Source: Kribbella pittospori
GTDB lineage: Bacteria; Actinomycetota; Actinomycetes; Propionibacteriales; Kribbellaceae
Length of the DNA: 64,000 bases
Direction of reading: 5' to 3'
Assembly: GCF_004331465.1 (NCBI RefSeq)
Contig: NZ_SJKB01000003.1
Coordinates: 1-64,000 of the forward strand
The notes beneath the pieces were generated by a model. That model did no database searches and was not told the origin of the DNA. It saw only the letters and a list, made by a program, of their open reading frames with translations. Below are positions 35,945 to 43,900 of this stretch, piece after piece. Numbering within the stretch: position 1 is the stretch's first letter; the number at the start of each line of letters is the position of its first letter. Made by a program: the position numbers and the translations under genes.

Positions 35945-36720
35945 GCCCGCGCTTGCAGGCAGCGATGGCGGGAGCACTCTCCGGCTTGCCGTCCGTCTCG
36001 CTCGACGAAGTGCTGGCCGAGGCCGCTCTGCAGGTCCGCGTGGATCGTAAGTACCTGGTGCCGATCGGGACGTTCGTGGAGCTGGTGGCCAGACTGCGCG
36101 ACCGGTTCGCCGTACTCGAGATCGACGGCCGGCGAAGTTTCCGGTACGAGTCGGTGTACTTCGACACGCCGTCGCATCAGTTGTATCGGCAGCACGTGCA
36201 GCGGCGGCGGCACCGGTACAAGGTGCGCACGCGGTCGTACCTCGACAGCGGGGAGTGCAGTTTCGAGGTGAAGTTGAAGAGCAACCGGTCGGAGACGGTC
36301 AAGTCGCGGATGCCGTACTCGCCGGCCGACCGCGCTCGGCTGACCGGGCCGGCCCGTGAGTTCCTCGGCGAGCAGTTGCGGTCGGCGTACGGCACGACTG
36401 CTGACGAAGGACTGCGGCCGTCGCTCATCACGACGTACCGTCGGAGCACATTGGTCGATCCGGTGGAGCACGCGCGGATGACCTGTGACGTCGGGCTCCG
36501 GTTCCTCGACGCGGGGAAGTCCATCGAGGTACTGCCGGACACCGTGCTGGTGGAGAGCAAGACGGCCGGGCGTGCGGGACTGGCCGACCGGGTGCTGCGC
36601 GAGCTTCAGGTCCGGCCGATCTCGGTCAGCAAGTACTGCGTCGCCGCCGCGCTGCTCAATCCCGATCTGCGGTCCAATCCGTGGCACCGGACCGTACGGC
36701 TGTTCACCCGGCCGGGATGA
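35941..36720 (+). CDS. VTC-domain polyphosphate polymerase-like protein
   Basis: A 259-aa tunnel-fold (CYTH/VTC) protein related to the catalytic subunit of the yeast vacuolar transporter chaperone that makes polyphosphate from ATP. The expected basic and acidic tunnel residues are visible: VDRKYLVP, YESVYFDTP, RRHRYKVRTRSY, CSFEVKLK, LITTYRRSTL, MTCDVGLRF, VLVESKT and ISKYCVAAALL. It has no membrane helix of its own; the coupled DUF4956 protein could anchor it. GTG 35941 overlaps the DUF4956 stop. The last 17 bases overlap the convergent DUF1918 gene. Confidence 0.88.
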   Translation: MSPRLQAAMAGALSGLPSVSLDEVLAEAALQVRVDRKYLVPIGTFVELVARLRDRFAVLEIDGRRSFRYESVYFDTPSHQLYRQHVQRRRHRYKVRTRSYLDSGECSFEVKLKSNRSETVKSRMPYSPADRARLTGPAREFLGEQLRSAYGTTADEGLRPSLITTYRRSTLVDPVEHARMTCDVGLRFLDAGKSIEVLPDTVLVESKTAGRAGLADRVLRELQVRPISVSKYCVAAALLNPDLRSNPWHRTVRLFTRPG

Positions 36721-36892
36721 TGTGTGCGTCCGGGCCCGGGAAGAACAGGGACTCGGTGTCGGTGTCGGACCAGTGCACCAGGTACGGCGGTGCGCCGCCG
36801 GGGTCGTGGACCTCGACGATCTGGCCCTCCCGCCGGTGCGCGCTCAGGTGGGTGCTCTCGACAACTACCTGGTCGCCGGCCGCCGCCTTCAC
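36704..36892 (-). CDS. DUF1918 domain protein
   Basis: A 62-aa small actinobacterial protein. VKAAAGDQVVVESTHLSAHRREGQIVEV is followed by PPYLVHWSDTDTESLFFPGPDAHI, the near-invariant DUF1918 ending (YxVRWxDGxxxLFxPGPDxxV). GTG 36892 has AGGTGGG upstream; a longer frame to 36988 adds glycine/aspartate filler. The function is unknown. It converges with and overlaps the VTC gene end by 17 bases. Confidence 0.85.
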   Translation of the reverse strand: MKAAAGDQVVVESTHLSAHRREGQIVEVHDPGGAPPYLVHWSDTDTESLFFPGPDAHIIPAG

Positions 36893-37036
36893 CGAGCCCA
36901 CCTGCTCGCGTCGAACATCTCCTTCGCTCCCATCACAACCTCCGTCGCCGCTGGTCGGACGGCGATCCCCGTTGCCGCCCCGATTCACCCCCAGCTTGGC
37001 CCCGAACCCCGGCCCGGCACCACCCCTTGCGGCCGG

Positions 37037-37423
37037 TCAGATCACCGCGATCGCATCCACCTCGATGAGCTGCTCGGGGTGGGCGAGCGACTGGATGCCG
37101 ACGAGTACGTCGGTGGGTTTGTGCTCCCCGAACAGCGAGTAGCGACCGACCTCGACCGCCGCCTGGTGCTCGCGGCGGTACCCGACGAGGTAGATGGTGA
37201 TCTTGGTGACCTGATCGGGGCGCGCTCCCGCTGCGGCCAGGGCGCGACCGAGGTTGGCGAACGCCTGCCGGGACTGTGCTTCCAGGTCGCCCGCTCCGAC
37301 CAGGTTCCCGGCGGCGTCCTCCGGTTCCTGGCCGGCGACGAACACCAGCTTCGTCCCACTGGCGATCGCGACGTGACTGTAGGTCTCCGGTTCCAGGAGG
37401 CCTTCGGGGTTGATCAGTTCCAC
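37037..37423 (-). CDS. RidA family (enamine/imine deaminase) protein
   Basis: A 128-aa YjgF/YER057c/UK114-fold protein, a trimeric enzyme that hydrolyses reactive enamines and imines released by PLP enzymes. It contains the block EAQSRQAFANLGRALAAAGARPDQVTKITIYLVG and the C-terminal LIEVDAIAV; the catalytic Arg position of true RidA near the end (PxARxxVEV) is not evident here, which suggests a divergent subgroup (LAHPEQLIEV). GTG 37423 follows GGAGAA. It is 27 bases downstream of the LysE exporter on the same strand. Confidence 0.82.
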   Translation of the reverse strand: MELINPEGLLEPETYSHVAIASGTKLVFVAGQEPEDAAGNLVGAGDLEAQSRQAFANLGRALAAAGARPDQVTKITIYLVGYRREHQAAVEVGRYSLFGEHKPTDVLVGIQSLAHPEQLIEVDAIAVI

Positions 37424-37450
37424 GGCTTCTCCGGCAGGTGTCAGGCAATG

Positions 37451-38095
37451 TCAGTGGATGTCGGTGGCGAGGCGGGCGGCCAGGGCGGCGAAGATGCCAG
37501 CACAGACGCGTTCCAGGCGGCGACGGACGGTGCTGCCCGCGCTGAGGAACTTGCTGGTCAGGCCGCCCGCGAGCAGCGCGACCGAGACGTCGACCGGGAA
37601 GCCGACCAGGATGAAGATCGCGCCGAGGATCAGGAACTGGACGGTGGCCGGCCAGGCGCCCGCGCCGGTGCTGATGAACTGCGGGACGAACGCCAGGTAG
37701 AACAGGATGACCTTCGGGTTGGCGAGGTTGGTCAGCGTCGCCATCACATACGTCTTGCGCAGCGTCCGCTGGGGTACCTCGGGCCCGTCCTCGAGCTCAC
37801 CGACGTGCTGTCGGCTGGCCCGCCAGGTCAGGTAGGCCAGGTACAGCAAGAACGCCGCTCCCGCGATCCGTACGCCGTTCAGCACCTGGGGTGCCGCCTG
37901 GATCAACGCGCCGAGCCCCAGTGCCGCTGCCACGGTGTGCCCCACCAGTCCGGACGACATCCCCGCCGCGGCGACCACCCCGGCTCGTCGGCCCCCGACC
38001 GCCGCATTCGCCACCACGAACAGCATGTCCGGGCCCGGTACCACGCTCACCAGGAACACTGCCACCACGAACCCCACGACTACCGAAGTCTCCAT
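37451..38095 (-). CDS. LysE family amino-acid exporter
   Basis: A 214-aa, six-helix RhtB/LysE-type translocator. The N-terminal VVPGPDMLFVVANAAVGGRRAG contains the family's P-G-P-(D/N) helix break, LYLAYLTWRASR ends helix 3, and TNLANPKVILFYLAFVPQF is the most conserved segment. It exports amino acids or derivatives; the substrate is unknown. The start is ATG 38095 with AGGATGGGG upstream; upstream reading in the long frame is non-family. It is probably co-transcribed with the RidA gene. Confidence 0.9.
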   Translation of the reverse strand: METSVVVGFVVAVFLVSVVPGPDMLFVVANAAVGGRRAGVVAAAGMSSGLVGHTVAAALGLGALIQAAPQVLNGVRIAGAAFLLYLAYLTWRASRQHVGELEDGPEVPQRTLRKTYVMATLTNLANPKVILFYLAFVPQFISTGAGAWPATVQFLILGAIFILVGFPVDVSVALLAGGLTSKFLSAGSTVRRRLERVCAGIFAALAARLATDIH

Positions 38096-38154
38096 CGCCC
38101 CATCCTGACCCGGCCTCGCCCAACCCTCACGCGAATTTCCACGTCGTGAAACCG

Positions 38155-40179
38155 TCAGAGAGCGCTCACCCGGATGACGCGGGCGGAGGGCTCGGGAACG
38201 GTGGTCGTGACGGTGAGGGAATCGCCTGACCAGGTGTAGGTCCAGCCGTCGAGGTCTGTGGGGAAGACAGGCGTGATGTCGCCGTGTGGGAGAGAGAACG
38301 TGATCTCGGACGGGCCAGGGCTCCGGTGCCACAGACTCAGATAGGTGGTCGAGGAGTCGCTCAGGCCGAGGGCGATCCACTCGTCATCCCAATCCGGGAG
38401 GCCCAGAGGCCAGCGGGGGAGCAGGTTCGGCAGATCCTCGAGTACGCCGCGGTGCGCGCTGACCGCGGATCGGACCAGCTCCCGCTCGGACTCGCTCATC
38501 TGGTTGAGGTGACCGGACAGATACAGCCGCCCGAGGATGCCGTTGACCAAGGCGAGAGTGAACTCTTCGCGCGTCGTCCCGGTGATCGGATACGCCCAGT
38601 GACCGGCCTGCTCGGGGAGTACGGCGGCCGGCGCGGCAGCCGCGATCGGTATGTAGAGCAAGGGGTGTTGCTGGTCGGACGTCGACTGCAGGTGGAGCCG
38701 CGACAACATCGCGTAGTCCATCCGCATCGCGCCGGACGCGCAGTTCTCGATCAGTAGGTCTGGGTGCCGTGCCTGGACGCCGTCGAGCCAGCTCAGCAGT
38801 GCGCGGTTGTGTTCGAGCAGTCCGTGGCCCAGCGACGTACCACCCTTGTCGGTGCCGGGGCCGGTCATGGTGTTGTTGTCGAACTTGAAGAAACCGATGC
38901 CGAAGTCACCGACCAACCGGTCGACGGTGTCGTCGAGGTGCTGGCGGGCGAGCGGGCTGCGCAGATCCAGGAGGTAGCGGCCGTGTTCGGCGACCCGGAC
39001 GCCCTGGCGGGTGAGGAACGCGTCGTCGGGCAGGCTGCCGGCGATCGGGGAGTCGATACCGATCACCTCTGGCTCCAGCCACAGACCGGGCACCATGCCG
39101 CGCTCGTGGATCCGATCGATCACCTCGCCGAGTCCCTTCGGGAAGCGGGTGATCGACGGCTGCCACGCACCGACGGTGCTCCACCAGTCGCCTTCGGCGT
39201 ACCAGCCGGCGTCGATGCAGAAGTAGTCCGCGCCGGCCTCGGCCGCGGCGTCGATGAGCGGCAGCAGCTTCTCCGTCGTCGGGTCGCCCATCAACGTGTT
39301 CATGTAGTCGTTGAAGATCACCGGCATCCGGTCGTCGGCCGGCCGCCGCATCCGCAGCGCGCGCCGCTGCCGCGTGAGGGCGCCGAAAGCGCCGTCCGAG
39401 TCGGCACCGATTACCAGCGAGACAGGCACGGTGGTGAAGGGCGCGTCCGCGGTCAGCCGCGCGGTCCACTGGTGTTCCTGATCGGTCGGGCCGCTGAGCA
39501 GCAGGTAACCGCCCTGCCGGTTCTCACCTAGTTCGTAGTGCCACGGTCCGTTGTGCTCGATCTGCCATCCCAGCGCGTACTCGCGCTCAACCAGAACGCC
39601 GACCGGCAACGACTCGCCACTCGACCACGAGCCCGTACTCGTCACCGCGTGCCGACCCTTCGCTACCGGGTAGTGCGGATCGCGGACGATCTTCGGGACC
39701 CCGCCCGACCGCAGTGATTGGACCGACCATCGGTTCTCGGCCATCCAGTCGTTGGCGGCCGAATGCAGCTCCCCTTCGACCGACTCGAGACCGACGACCA
39801 GCGACGACAGGAAGGTCAGCACGAGTTCGCCCGGCCCGGTCAGCGACGCCTCGGACCACGCCCGCACGCCGGCTCGCGCCTCGAACACACTGGTGATCCG
39901 CAGACCGGTCCCGGCGTCTTCCTGGACGATGCGCACCGTGGATCCGTCGTCGTGATGATCGACGTACCGCAGGCGCTGGCCGAGGATCGTGTCGACGTGC
40001 CGGTTGGTCCCCGGGGAGCGCCCGTACCCGAGTGCCGAGACCTCGACCAACGCCTGCCCGGGGACCGGGGACTCGGGGGCGGGTGCCCCGATGGCCTGGA
40101 CGGCGATCAGCCGGACCGGACCGTCGTCGAGCGTGAAGGTCAGGGTCAGCTCGGGCGTGCTCCAGCGCAGGAGGTTCAT
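38155..40179 (-). CDS. Alpha-galactosidase, glycoside hydrolase family 36
   Basis: A 674-aa retaining glycosidase. The N-terminal beta-sandwich is followed by a TIM barrel with FNDYMNTLMGDPT, YFCIDAGWYAEGDWW, the nucleophile Asp434 in FFKFDNN, LLIENCASGAMRMDY and the acid/base Asp502 in STSDQQH, then a C-terminal beta-domain. It should remove alpha-1,6-galactose from raffinose-family or galactomannan oligomers. No signal peptide is seen, so it is intracellular. The start ATG 40179 overlaps the EamA stop by 4 bases. A second promoter or operator may lie at 40185-40198 inside the eamA tail. Confidence 0.92.
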   Translation of the reverse strand: MNLLRWSTPELTLTFTLDDGPVRLIAVQAIGAPAPESPVPGQALVEVSALGYGRSPGTNRHVDTILGQRLRYVDHHDDGSTVRIVQEDAGTGLRITSVFEARAGVRAWSEASLTGPGELVLTFLSSLVVGLESVEGELHSAANDWMAENRWSVQSLRSGGVPKIVRDPHYPVAKGRHAVTSTGSWSSGESLPVGVLVEREYALGWQIEHNGPWHYELGENRQGGYLLLSGPTDQEHQWTARLTADAPFTTVPVSLVIGADSDGAFGALTRQRRALRMRRPADDRMPVIFNDYMNTLMGDPTTEKLLPLIDAAAEAGADYFCIDAGWYAEGDWWSTVGAWQPSITRFPKGLGEVIDRIHERGMVPGLWLEPEVIGIDSPIAGSLPDDAFLTRQGVRVAEHGRYLLDLRSPLARQHLDDTVDRLVGDFGIGFFKFDNNTMTGPGTDKGGTSLGHGLLEHNRALLSWLDGVQARHPDLLIENCASGAMRMDYAMLSRLHLQSTSDQQHPLLYIPIAAAAPAAVLPEQAGHWAYPITGTTREEFTLALVNGILGRLYLSGHLNQMSESERELVRSAVSAHRGVLEDLPNLLPRWPLGLPDWDDEWIALGLSDSSTTYLSLWHRSPGPSEITFSLPHGDITPVFPTDLDGWTYTWSGDSLTVTTTVPEPSARVIRVSAL

Positions 40180-41069
40180 CGATAAACCTTAGAAGGTTCC
40201 TCCGTCCGCACTTCAACCCTCGATCCGCGTCGTGGACGACTCAGCGTGATCCCCGCGAGAACCAGCGCCAGCCCGGCCACCTGGCGGAGCGTCAGCGCCT
40301 CACCCGACAACGTCAGCCCGAGCAGTACGCCGGTCACCGGATTGAGCAGCCCGACCAGACCGACCGTCGCGGCACTCAGATGGCGTAAGCCGGTGAACCA
40401 CGCCGTGAACGCAACCGCGGTCGCGATCAGACCGACGTACGCGAACCCGCCGACCGCCGCGAGATCCAGCGCCGGCGGCGCGCCCTCGAAGATGACGGCG
40501 AACGGAATCAGCACGAGACCGCCCGCGATCAACTGCCATGAGGTCGTGGCGAGCGGTCCGTCGGCGCGGCCCCATTTCTTGGCTAGTACGTAGCCGCAGG
40601 ACGACATCGTCATCGCCGCCAGCGACGCGATCACACCCCGTACGTCGACTGCCGTCGTACCCGCGCCGAGCATCAGACAGACGCCCGTGAGGCCGGCCGC
40701 GGCGCCGACCAGCACCGGCATGGTCGGCCGCTCGGACAACAGGCCCCAGGCGAACAGCGTCATCGCGAGCGGCGACGCGGACATGATCGTCGACGCGAGG
40801 CTGACCGGCAGCAGTTGTGATGCGAGGTAGATCAGGGCGAAGAACGCGCCCATGTTGCAGACGCCGAGCAGTAGCGAGCGCCACCACCAGACGCCGCGGG
40901 GGAGGCGGCGTGCCAGGCAAAGGAGCAGCAATCCAGCGGGCAGGGCCCGGAACACCGCGCCGTACAAGGGCGATCCGGCCGGCAGGTACTCGTGGGTGAC
41001 GAAGTAGTTCGTGCCCCACGCCACCGGCGCGATCGCGGTGATCAGCACCCACCGCAAAGTATTTTCCAC
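40176..41069 (-). CDS. EamA/DMT family transporter
   Basis: A 297-aa permease with ten predicted helices in two EamA repeats (AWGTNYFVTHEYLPAGSPLYGAVFRALPAG... and ...LIATAVAFTAWFTGLRHLSAATVGLVGLLNPVTGVLLG). It exports or imports small metabolites; the substrate is unknown. I chose GTG 41069: on the minus strand TATAGT (41077-41082) is followed by 7 bases and then GTG, a mirror image of the marR start. The in-frame GTG at 41078 lies inside the palindrome. It forms an operon with the alpha-galactosidase (ATGA overlap). Confidence 0.87.
   Translation of the reverse strand: MENTLRWVLITAIAPVAWGTNYFVTHEYLPAGSPLYGAVFRALPAGLLLLCLARRLPRGVWWWRSLLLGVCNMGAFFALIYLASQLLPVSLASTIMSASPLAMTLFAWGLLSERPTMPVLVGAAAGLTGVCLMLGAGTTAVDVRGVIASLAAMTMSSCGYVLAKKWGRADGPLATTSWQLIAGGLVLIPFAVIFEGAPPALDLAAVGGFAYVGLIATAVAFTAWFTGLRHLSAATVGLVGLLNPVTGVLLGLTLSGEALTLRQVAGLALVLAGITLSRPRRGSRVEVRTEEPSKVYR
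40185..40198. promoter_or_regulatory. Perfect palindrome in the eamA tail just before the alpha-galactosidase start
   Basis: AACCTT-AG-AAGGTT is an exact 6+6 palindrome, 5 bases upstream of the alpha-galactosidase ATG on the minus strand and still inside the eamA coding end (codons for EPSKV). It could be an internal operator or promoter allowing separate control of the glycosidase, or chance. Confidence 0.35.
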
Positions 41070-41076
41070 GGAAGGC

Positions 41077-41102
41077 ACTATATCTTCCCGGGAAGATATA
41101 GT
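41077..41102. promoter_or_regulatory. Perfect 26-bp palindrome: MarR operator with two mirror-image promoters
   Basis: Two 13-base arms, ACTATATCTTCCC and its exact reverse complement GGGAAGATATAGT, meet without spacer. Each outer end contains TATAGT, a -10 box, on its own strand: 41097-41102 for marR and 41077-41082 (minus strand) for eamA. Each -10 is followed by exactly 7 bases and a GTG start (41110 and 41069). One dimer bound here would cover both -10 elements and stop both leaderless transcripts. Confidence 0.88.
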
Positions 41103-41109
41103 CGTCCGT

Positions 41110-41628
41110 GTGACCGAAGACCACGTGGCCAGGATCCAGGCGGAGTGGCGGGCCGTCCGGCCGGATCTCGACGTCGCGCCGCAGGGCGTGATCGGCCGGC
41201 TGCACCGGATCGCGAATCATCTGACCGGCGAGCTGACGCTGCTCTATGCGAAGTACGGCCTGACCGAGGGGGAGTTCGACGTCCTCGCGGCGCTGCGGCG
41301 TGCGGGAGCGCCGTACGAGCGGGCGCCGGGCGAGATCGCGCTGCACACGATGGTGACGACCGGCGCGGTCACGAAGCGGGTCGATCGCCTGGAGGAGGCC
41401 GGTCTGGTCCATCGTCGGCGCAGCGATGCGGATGGCCGCGGTCGCGTCGTACGGCTGACTCCGGCCGGCCGGAGGCTGATCGACAAGGCGTTCGCCGCCC
41501 ACATGACGAACGAACGGCGGCTGCTCGGCTCTCTCAGTCCGGCGCAGGCGGATCAGCTGGAGGAACTGCTCACGACGTGGCTCGCCGACCTCGAGCCGCC
41601 GGGGGATACTCGAGCCGTCAGCGAGTGA
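41110..41628 (+). CDS. MarR family transcriptional regulator
   Basis: A 172-aa winged-helix regulator: IGRLHRIANHLTGELTLLYAKYGLTEGEFDVLAALRRAG, then the recognition region TMVTTGAVTKRVDRLEEAGLVHRRRSDADGRGRVVRLTPAGRRLID, the family hallmark. It should bind the adjacent 26-bp palindrome as a dimer and repress itself and the divergent eamA-alpha-galactosidase operon until a ligand releases it. GTG 41110 is 7 bases after TATAGT. The ligand is unknown. Confidence 0.92.
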   Translation: MTEDHVARIQAEWRAVRPDLDVAPQGVIGRLHRIANHLTGELTLLYAKYGLTEGEFDVLAALRRAGAPYERAPGEIALHTMVTTGAVTKRVDRLEEAGLVHRRRSDADGRGRVVRLTPAGRRLIDKAFAAHMTNERRLLGSLSPAQADQLEELLTTWLADLEPPGDTRAVSE

Positions 41629-41739
41629 CGGCAAGGCCCTACGACTCCGGTACGATCCCTAGGCTGTCCGTGAAACCGTGCAACGCTTCTGTGCGTTCGG
41701 CACGTTTCCACAGTGCCGAAGTCTCATGAAGGAGAGTAC

Positions 41740-43656
41740 GTGGCCGGCCCCCATGTCGTCATGATCGTCGCGAACGACATCGCCAACGACACCCGAGTCC
41801 TGAAGGAAGCCGTCGCTCTCGGGCAGGCCGGGCGGCGGGTGACGCTGCTGGGCGTCTCGGCGTCCGGCGAGCTGAAGATCGACACGATCGACGCCGGCGT
41901 GGTGATGATCCGGCTGCCCGGGAAGTTCCTGCTGCGCGACGACCGGAACCGGCGCCGCCGGGTCCGCCGGGCTCGCCGGATGCTGATGGTCAGCAAGCCG
42001 GCACCGGTCCGGAAGGCTCTCCTCACGGCCCGGCTGGCCGATCTGAAGGCCGAATCCGGGCGCGCGGTCGCTCAGCGCAAGGCCGGGGCGGTTGGTCCGC
42101 TGGCGTTCAAGGCCGGGACGGTCCGCCGGGCGCTCCAGCGCCGGCAGTTGTCGTTCTCCGGGAAGGGCGCCGGGCTGCTGAACCGCGCGGCCCAGTTCGA
42201 GGCCCGTAAGGCGACCCGGTTCTGGCAGCGGTGGGACCTCTGGATGACCCAGCAGAAGCGGCCGATCAACTGGCGCAAGGTGATCCCGGAGGCCGACGAC
42301 TACGAGACGATCTTCGCCACCGTGCTGGACCGGCTGATGCCCGACGTACTGCATGCCCACGACATGCACGTCATCGGCGTGGCCTCCCGTGCCGCCGGGC
42401 GGGCTGCACTGCGTGGCCGGACCGTGAAGGTCGTGTACGACGCTCACGAGTACGTCCCCGGCCTGTCGACGTACCCGCCGCGTACGCCGCGGTTGGTGGC
42501 GGCCTGGGCGCAGCACGAACGCGACTACATCCGGACCGTCGACCGTGTGGTCACCGTGAGCCCCGCGATCGCGCGGACGCTGCACACCCGCTACAAGCTG
42601 GACCGCGAGCCGAGCGTGGTGATCAACAGCCCGCAGCTGGTCGAGTTGGATCACGATGCGCCGGACATCCGGAGCACGATCGGGCTGGACGCCGACGTAC
42701 CGCTGATCGTCTACAGCGGTGGCATCACCCGTGCCCGTGGCGTCGAGACCGCGATCTCGTCGCTGCCGCAGCTGCCGGGCGTTCACCTTGCCGTGGTCTG
42801 CGTGCCGACGACCGAGATGAAGCCGGTCGACGAACTGCGTGCGCTCGCCGCGAAGGTCGGCGTGGTGGACCGGGTGCACTATCTGAATCCGGTCGCGCCG
42901 AACGACGTGACCAGCTTCCTGCGCACCGCGGACATCGGGCTGATCCCGATCCTGCGCTACCCGTCGCACGAGATGGCCCTTCCGAACAAGGTCTTCGAGT
43001 ACACGTTCGCCGGGTTACCGGTCGTCACCAGCAACATGCCGACGCTGGAAGAGTTCGTCGGCAAGACCGGGATCGGCGAGGTGTTCGAGGCGGAGAACGC
43101 GACCGACCTCGCGGCCAAGGTGTTGAAGGTCCTGGCCGACCCCAAGCCGTACCGCGAGCGCGCCGCCTCCCCGGAGCTGCGGCACGAGATGTCGTGGGAA
43201 GCGCAGGCCGACAACCTCCGCGCGCTGTACGACGAACTCCTCGGGCCGGTGGACGGCGTCGAGACCGTCAAGCCGCGGCTGGTCATCGGACCGGTGGACT
43301 CCGACGGAGTGCCGAGCGCGTGGGTGCGGGAGATCGACGAGGCCGAGGTGGTCGGGCGCCGGCTGACTCCAGCTGACCTCGACGGCATCACGCACGTCGT
43401 GATGGAGGACTGGAAGTCCGTACTCGGTAGCACCGACATCACCACGGATCTCCCGCTGCTGGCGGCGGCGCGGATCAAGCACGGCGTCGTCGTCTACGGG
43501 CGGCCTGACCGCCCGGCGACGCGGGAGCGCGCGAAGGCCTACAACGGCACGGTGTTCGCCACCGACGAGTCAATGCTCGACTCCGTCGCCGACAGCCAGT
43601 GGCTGCCGGCAGGCGAGCAAGGGACCGAGATCCTCCGGAAGTTCATCGCCGACTGA
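41740..43656 (+). CDS. Glycosyltransferase family 4-like protein with basic insertion and C-terminal extension
   Basis: A 638-aa GT-B enzyme. The N-terminal half has VVMIVANDIANDTRVLKEAVALGQAGRRV and DVLHAHDMHVIG, and the C-terminal half has VYSGGITRARGVETAI and the donor-sugar EX7E-type region HEMALPNKVFEYTFAGLPVVTSNMPTLEEFV. It is longer than the usual ~400 aa. A very basic stretch near residues 65-170 (RNRRRRVRRARR..., then Lys/Arg/Ala-rich) is inserted before the catalytic part, and ~110 residues follow the GT domain. AAGGAGAG precedes GTG 41740; the longer frame from 41713 is less likely. A cell-envelope glycan role is inferred from neighbours. Confidence 0.82.
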   Translation: MAGPHVVMIVANDIANDTRVLKEAVALGQAGRRVTLLGVSASGELKIDTIDAGVVMIRLPGKFLLRDDRNRRRRVRRARRMLMVSKPAPVRKALLTARLADLKAESGRAVAQRKAGAVGPLAFKAGTVRRALQRRQLSFSGKGAGLLNRAAQFEARKATRFWQRWDLWMTQQKRPINWRKVIPEADDYETIFATVLDRLMPDVLHAHDMHVIGVASRAAGRAALRGRTVKVVYDAHEYVPGLSTYPPRTPRLVAAWAQHERDYIRTVDRVVTVSPAIARTLHTRYKLDREPSVVINSPQLVELDHDAPDIRSTIGLDADVPLIVYSGGITRARGVETAISSLPQLPGVHLAVVCVPTTEMKPVDELRALAAKVGVVDRVHYLNPVAPNDVTSFLRTADIGLIPILRYPSHEMALPNKVFEYTFAGLPVVTSNMPTLEEFVGKTGIGEVFEAENATDLAAKVLKVLADPKPYRERAASPELRHEMSWEAQADNLRALYDELLGPVDGVETVKPRLVIGPVDSDGVPSAWVREIDEAEVVGRRLTPADLDGITHVVMEDWKSVLGSTDITTDLPLLAAARIKHGVVVYGRPDRPATRERAKAYNGTVFATDESMLDSVADSQWLPAGEQGTEILRKFIAD

Positions 43657-43661
43657 CGTCG

Positions 43662-43820
43662 ATGGACTTTCTGACTGGGGTCGGTGGGCGGGCGCGGGAG
43701 ATCTACCGCCGGCGAGCGCTCGCCGTGGAGGTTGAATTGTTCGACGACGTGGGTCATCTGTTCTGGTGGGAGGATCCGGACCGGACCGCAACGCTGCTGG
43801 TGACCCACACCACGGCCTGA
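43662..43820 (+). pseudogene. Remnant of an alpha/beta-hydrolase C-terminus (candidate)
   Basis: A 52-aa frame from ATG 43662 ending VEVELFDDVGHLFWWEDPDRTATLLVTH. The string DVGHLFWWEDPDRTA matches the catalytic-His end of alpha/beta hydrolases (G-H-x-F-x-x-E-x-P-x-x), but the nucleophile half is absent. It begins 3 bases after the GT4 stop without a ribosome site. It is probably the fused-on stump of a deleted gene; translation is doubtful. Confidence 0.45.
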
Positions 43821-43830
43821 CGGCGCGCGG

Positions 43831-43848
43831 GGGACCGGGTGCGGTCCC
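43831..43848. terminator. Hairpin after GT4/hydrolase remnant
   Basis: GGGACCG-GGTG-CGGTCCC forms a 7-bp GC stem with a 4-base loop. No T-run follows, so it is a weak candidate terminator or attenuator between 43820 and the next gene. Confidence 0.35.
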
Positions 43849-43900
43849 GGGTGGTCGTGGGTGGGTAACCTTCCCTGGTCGTTTGGGTGAGCGATAGGAG

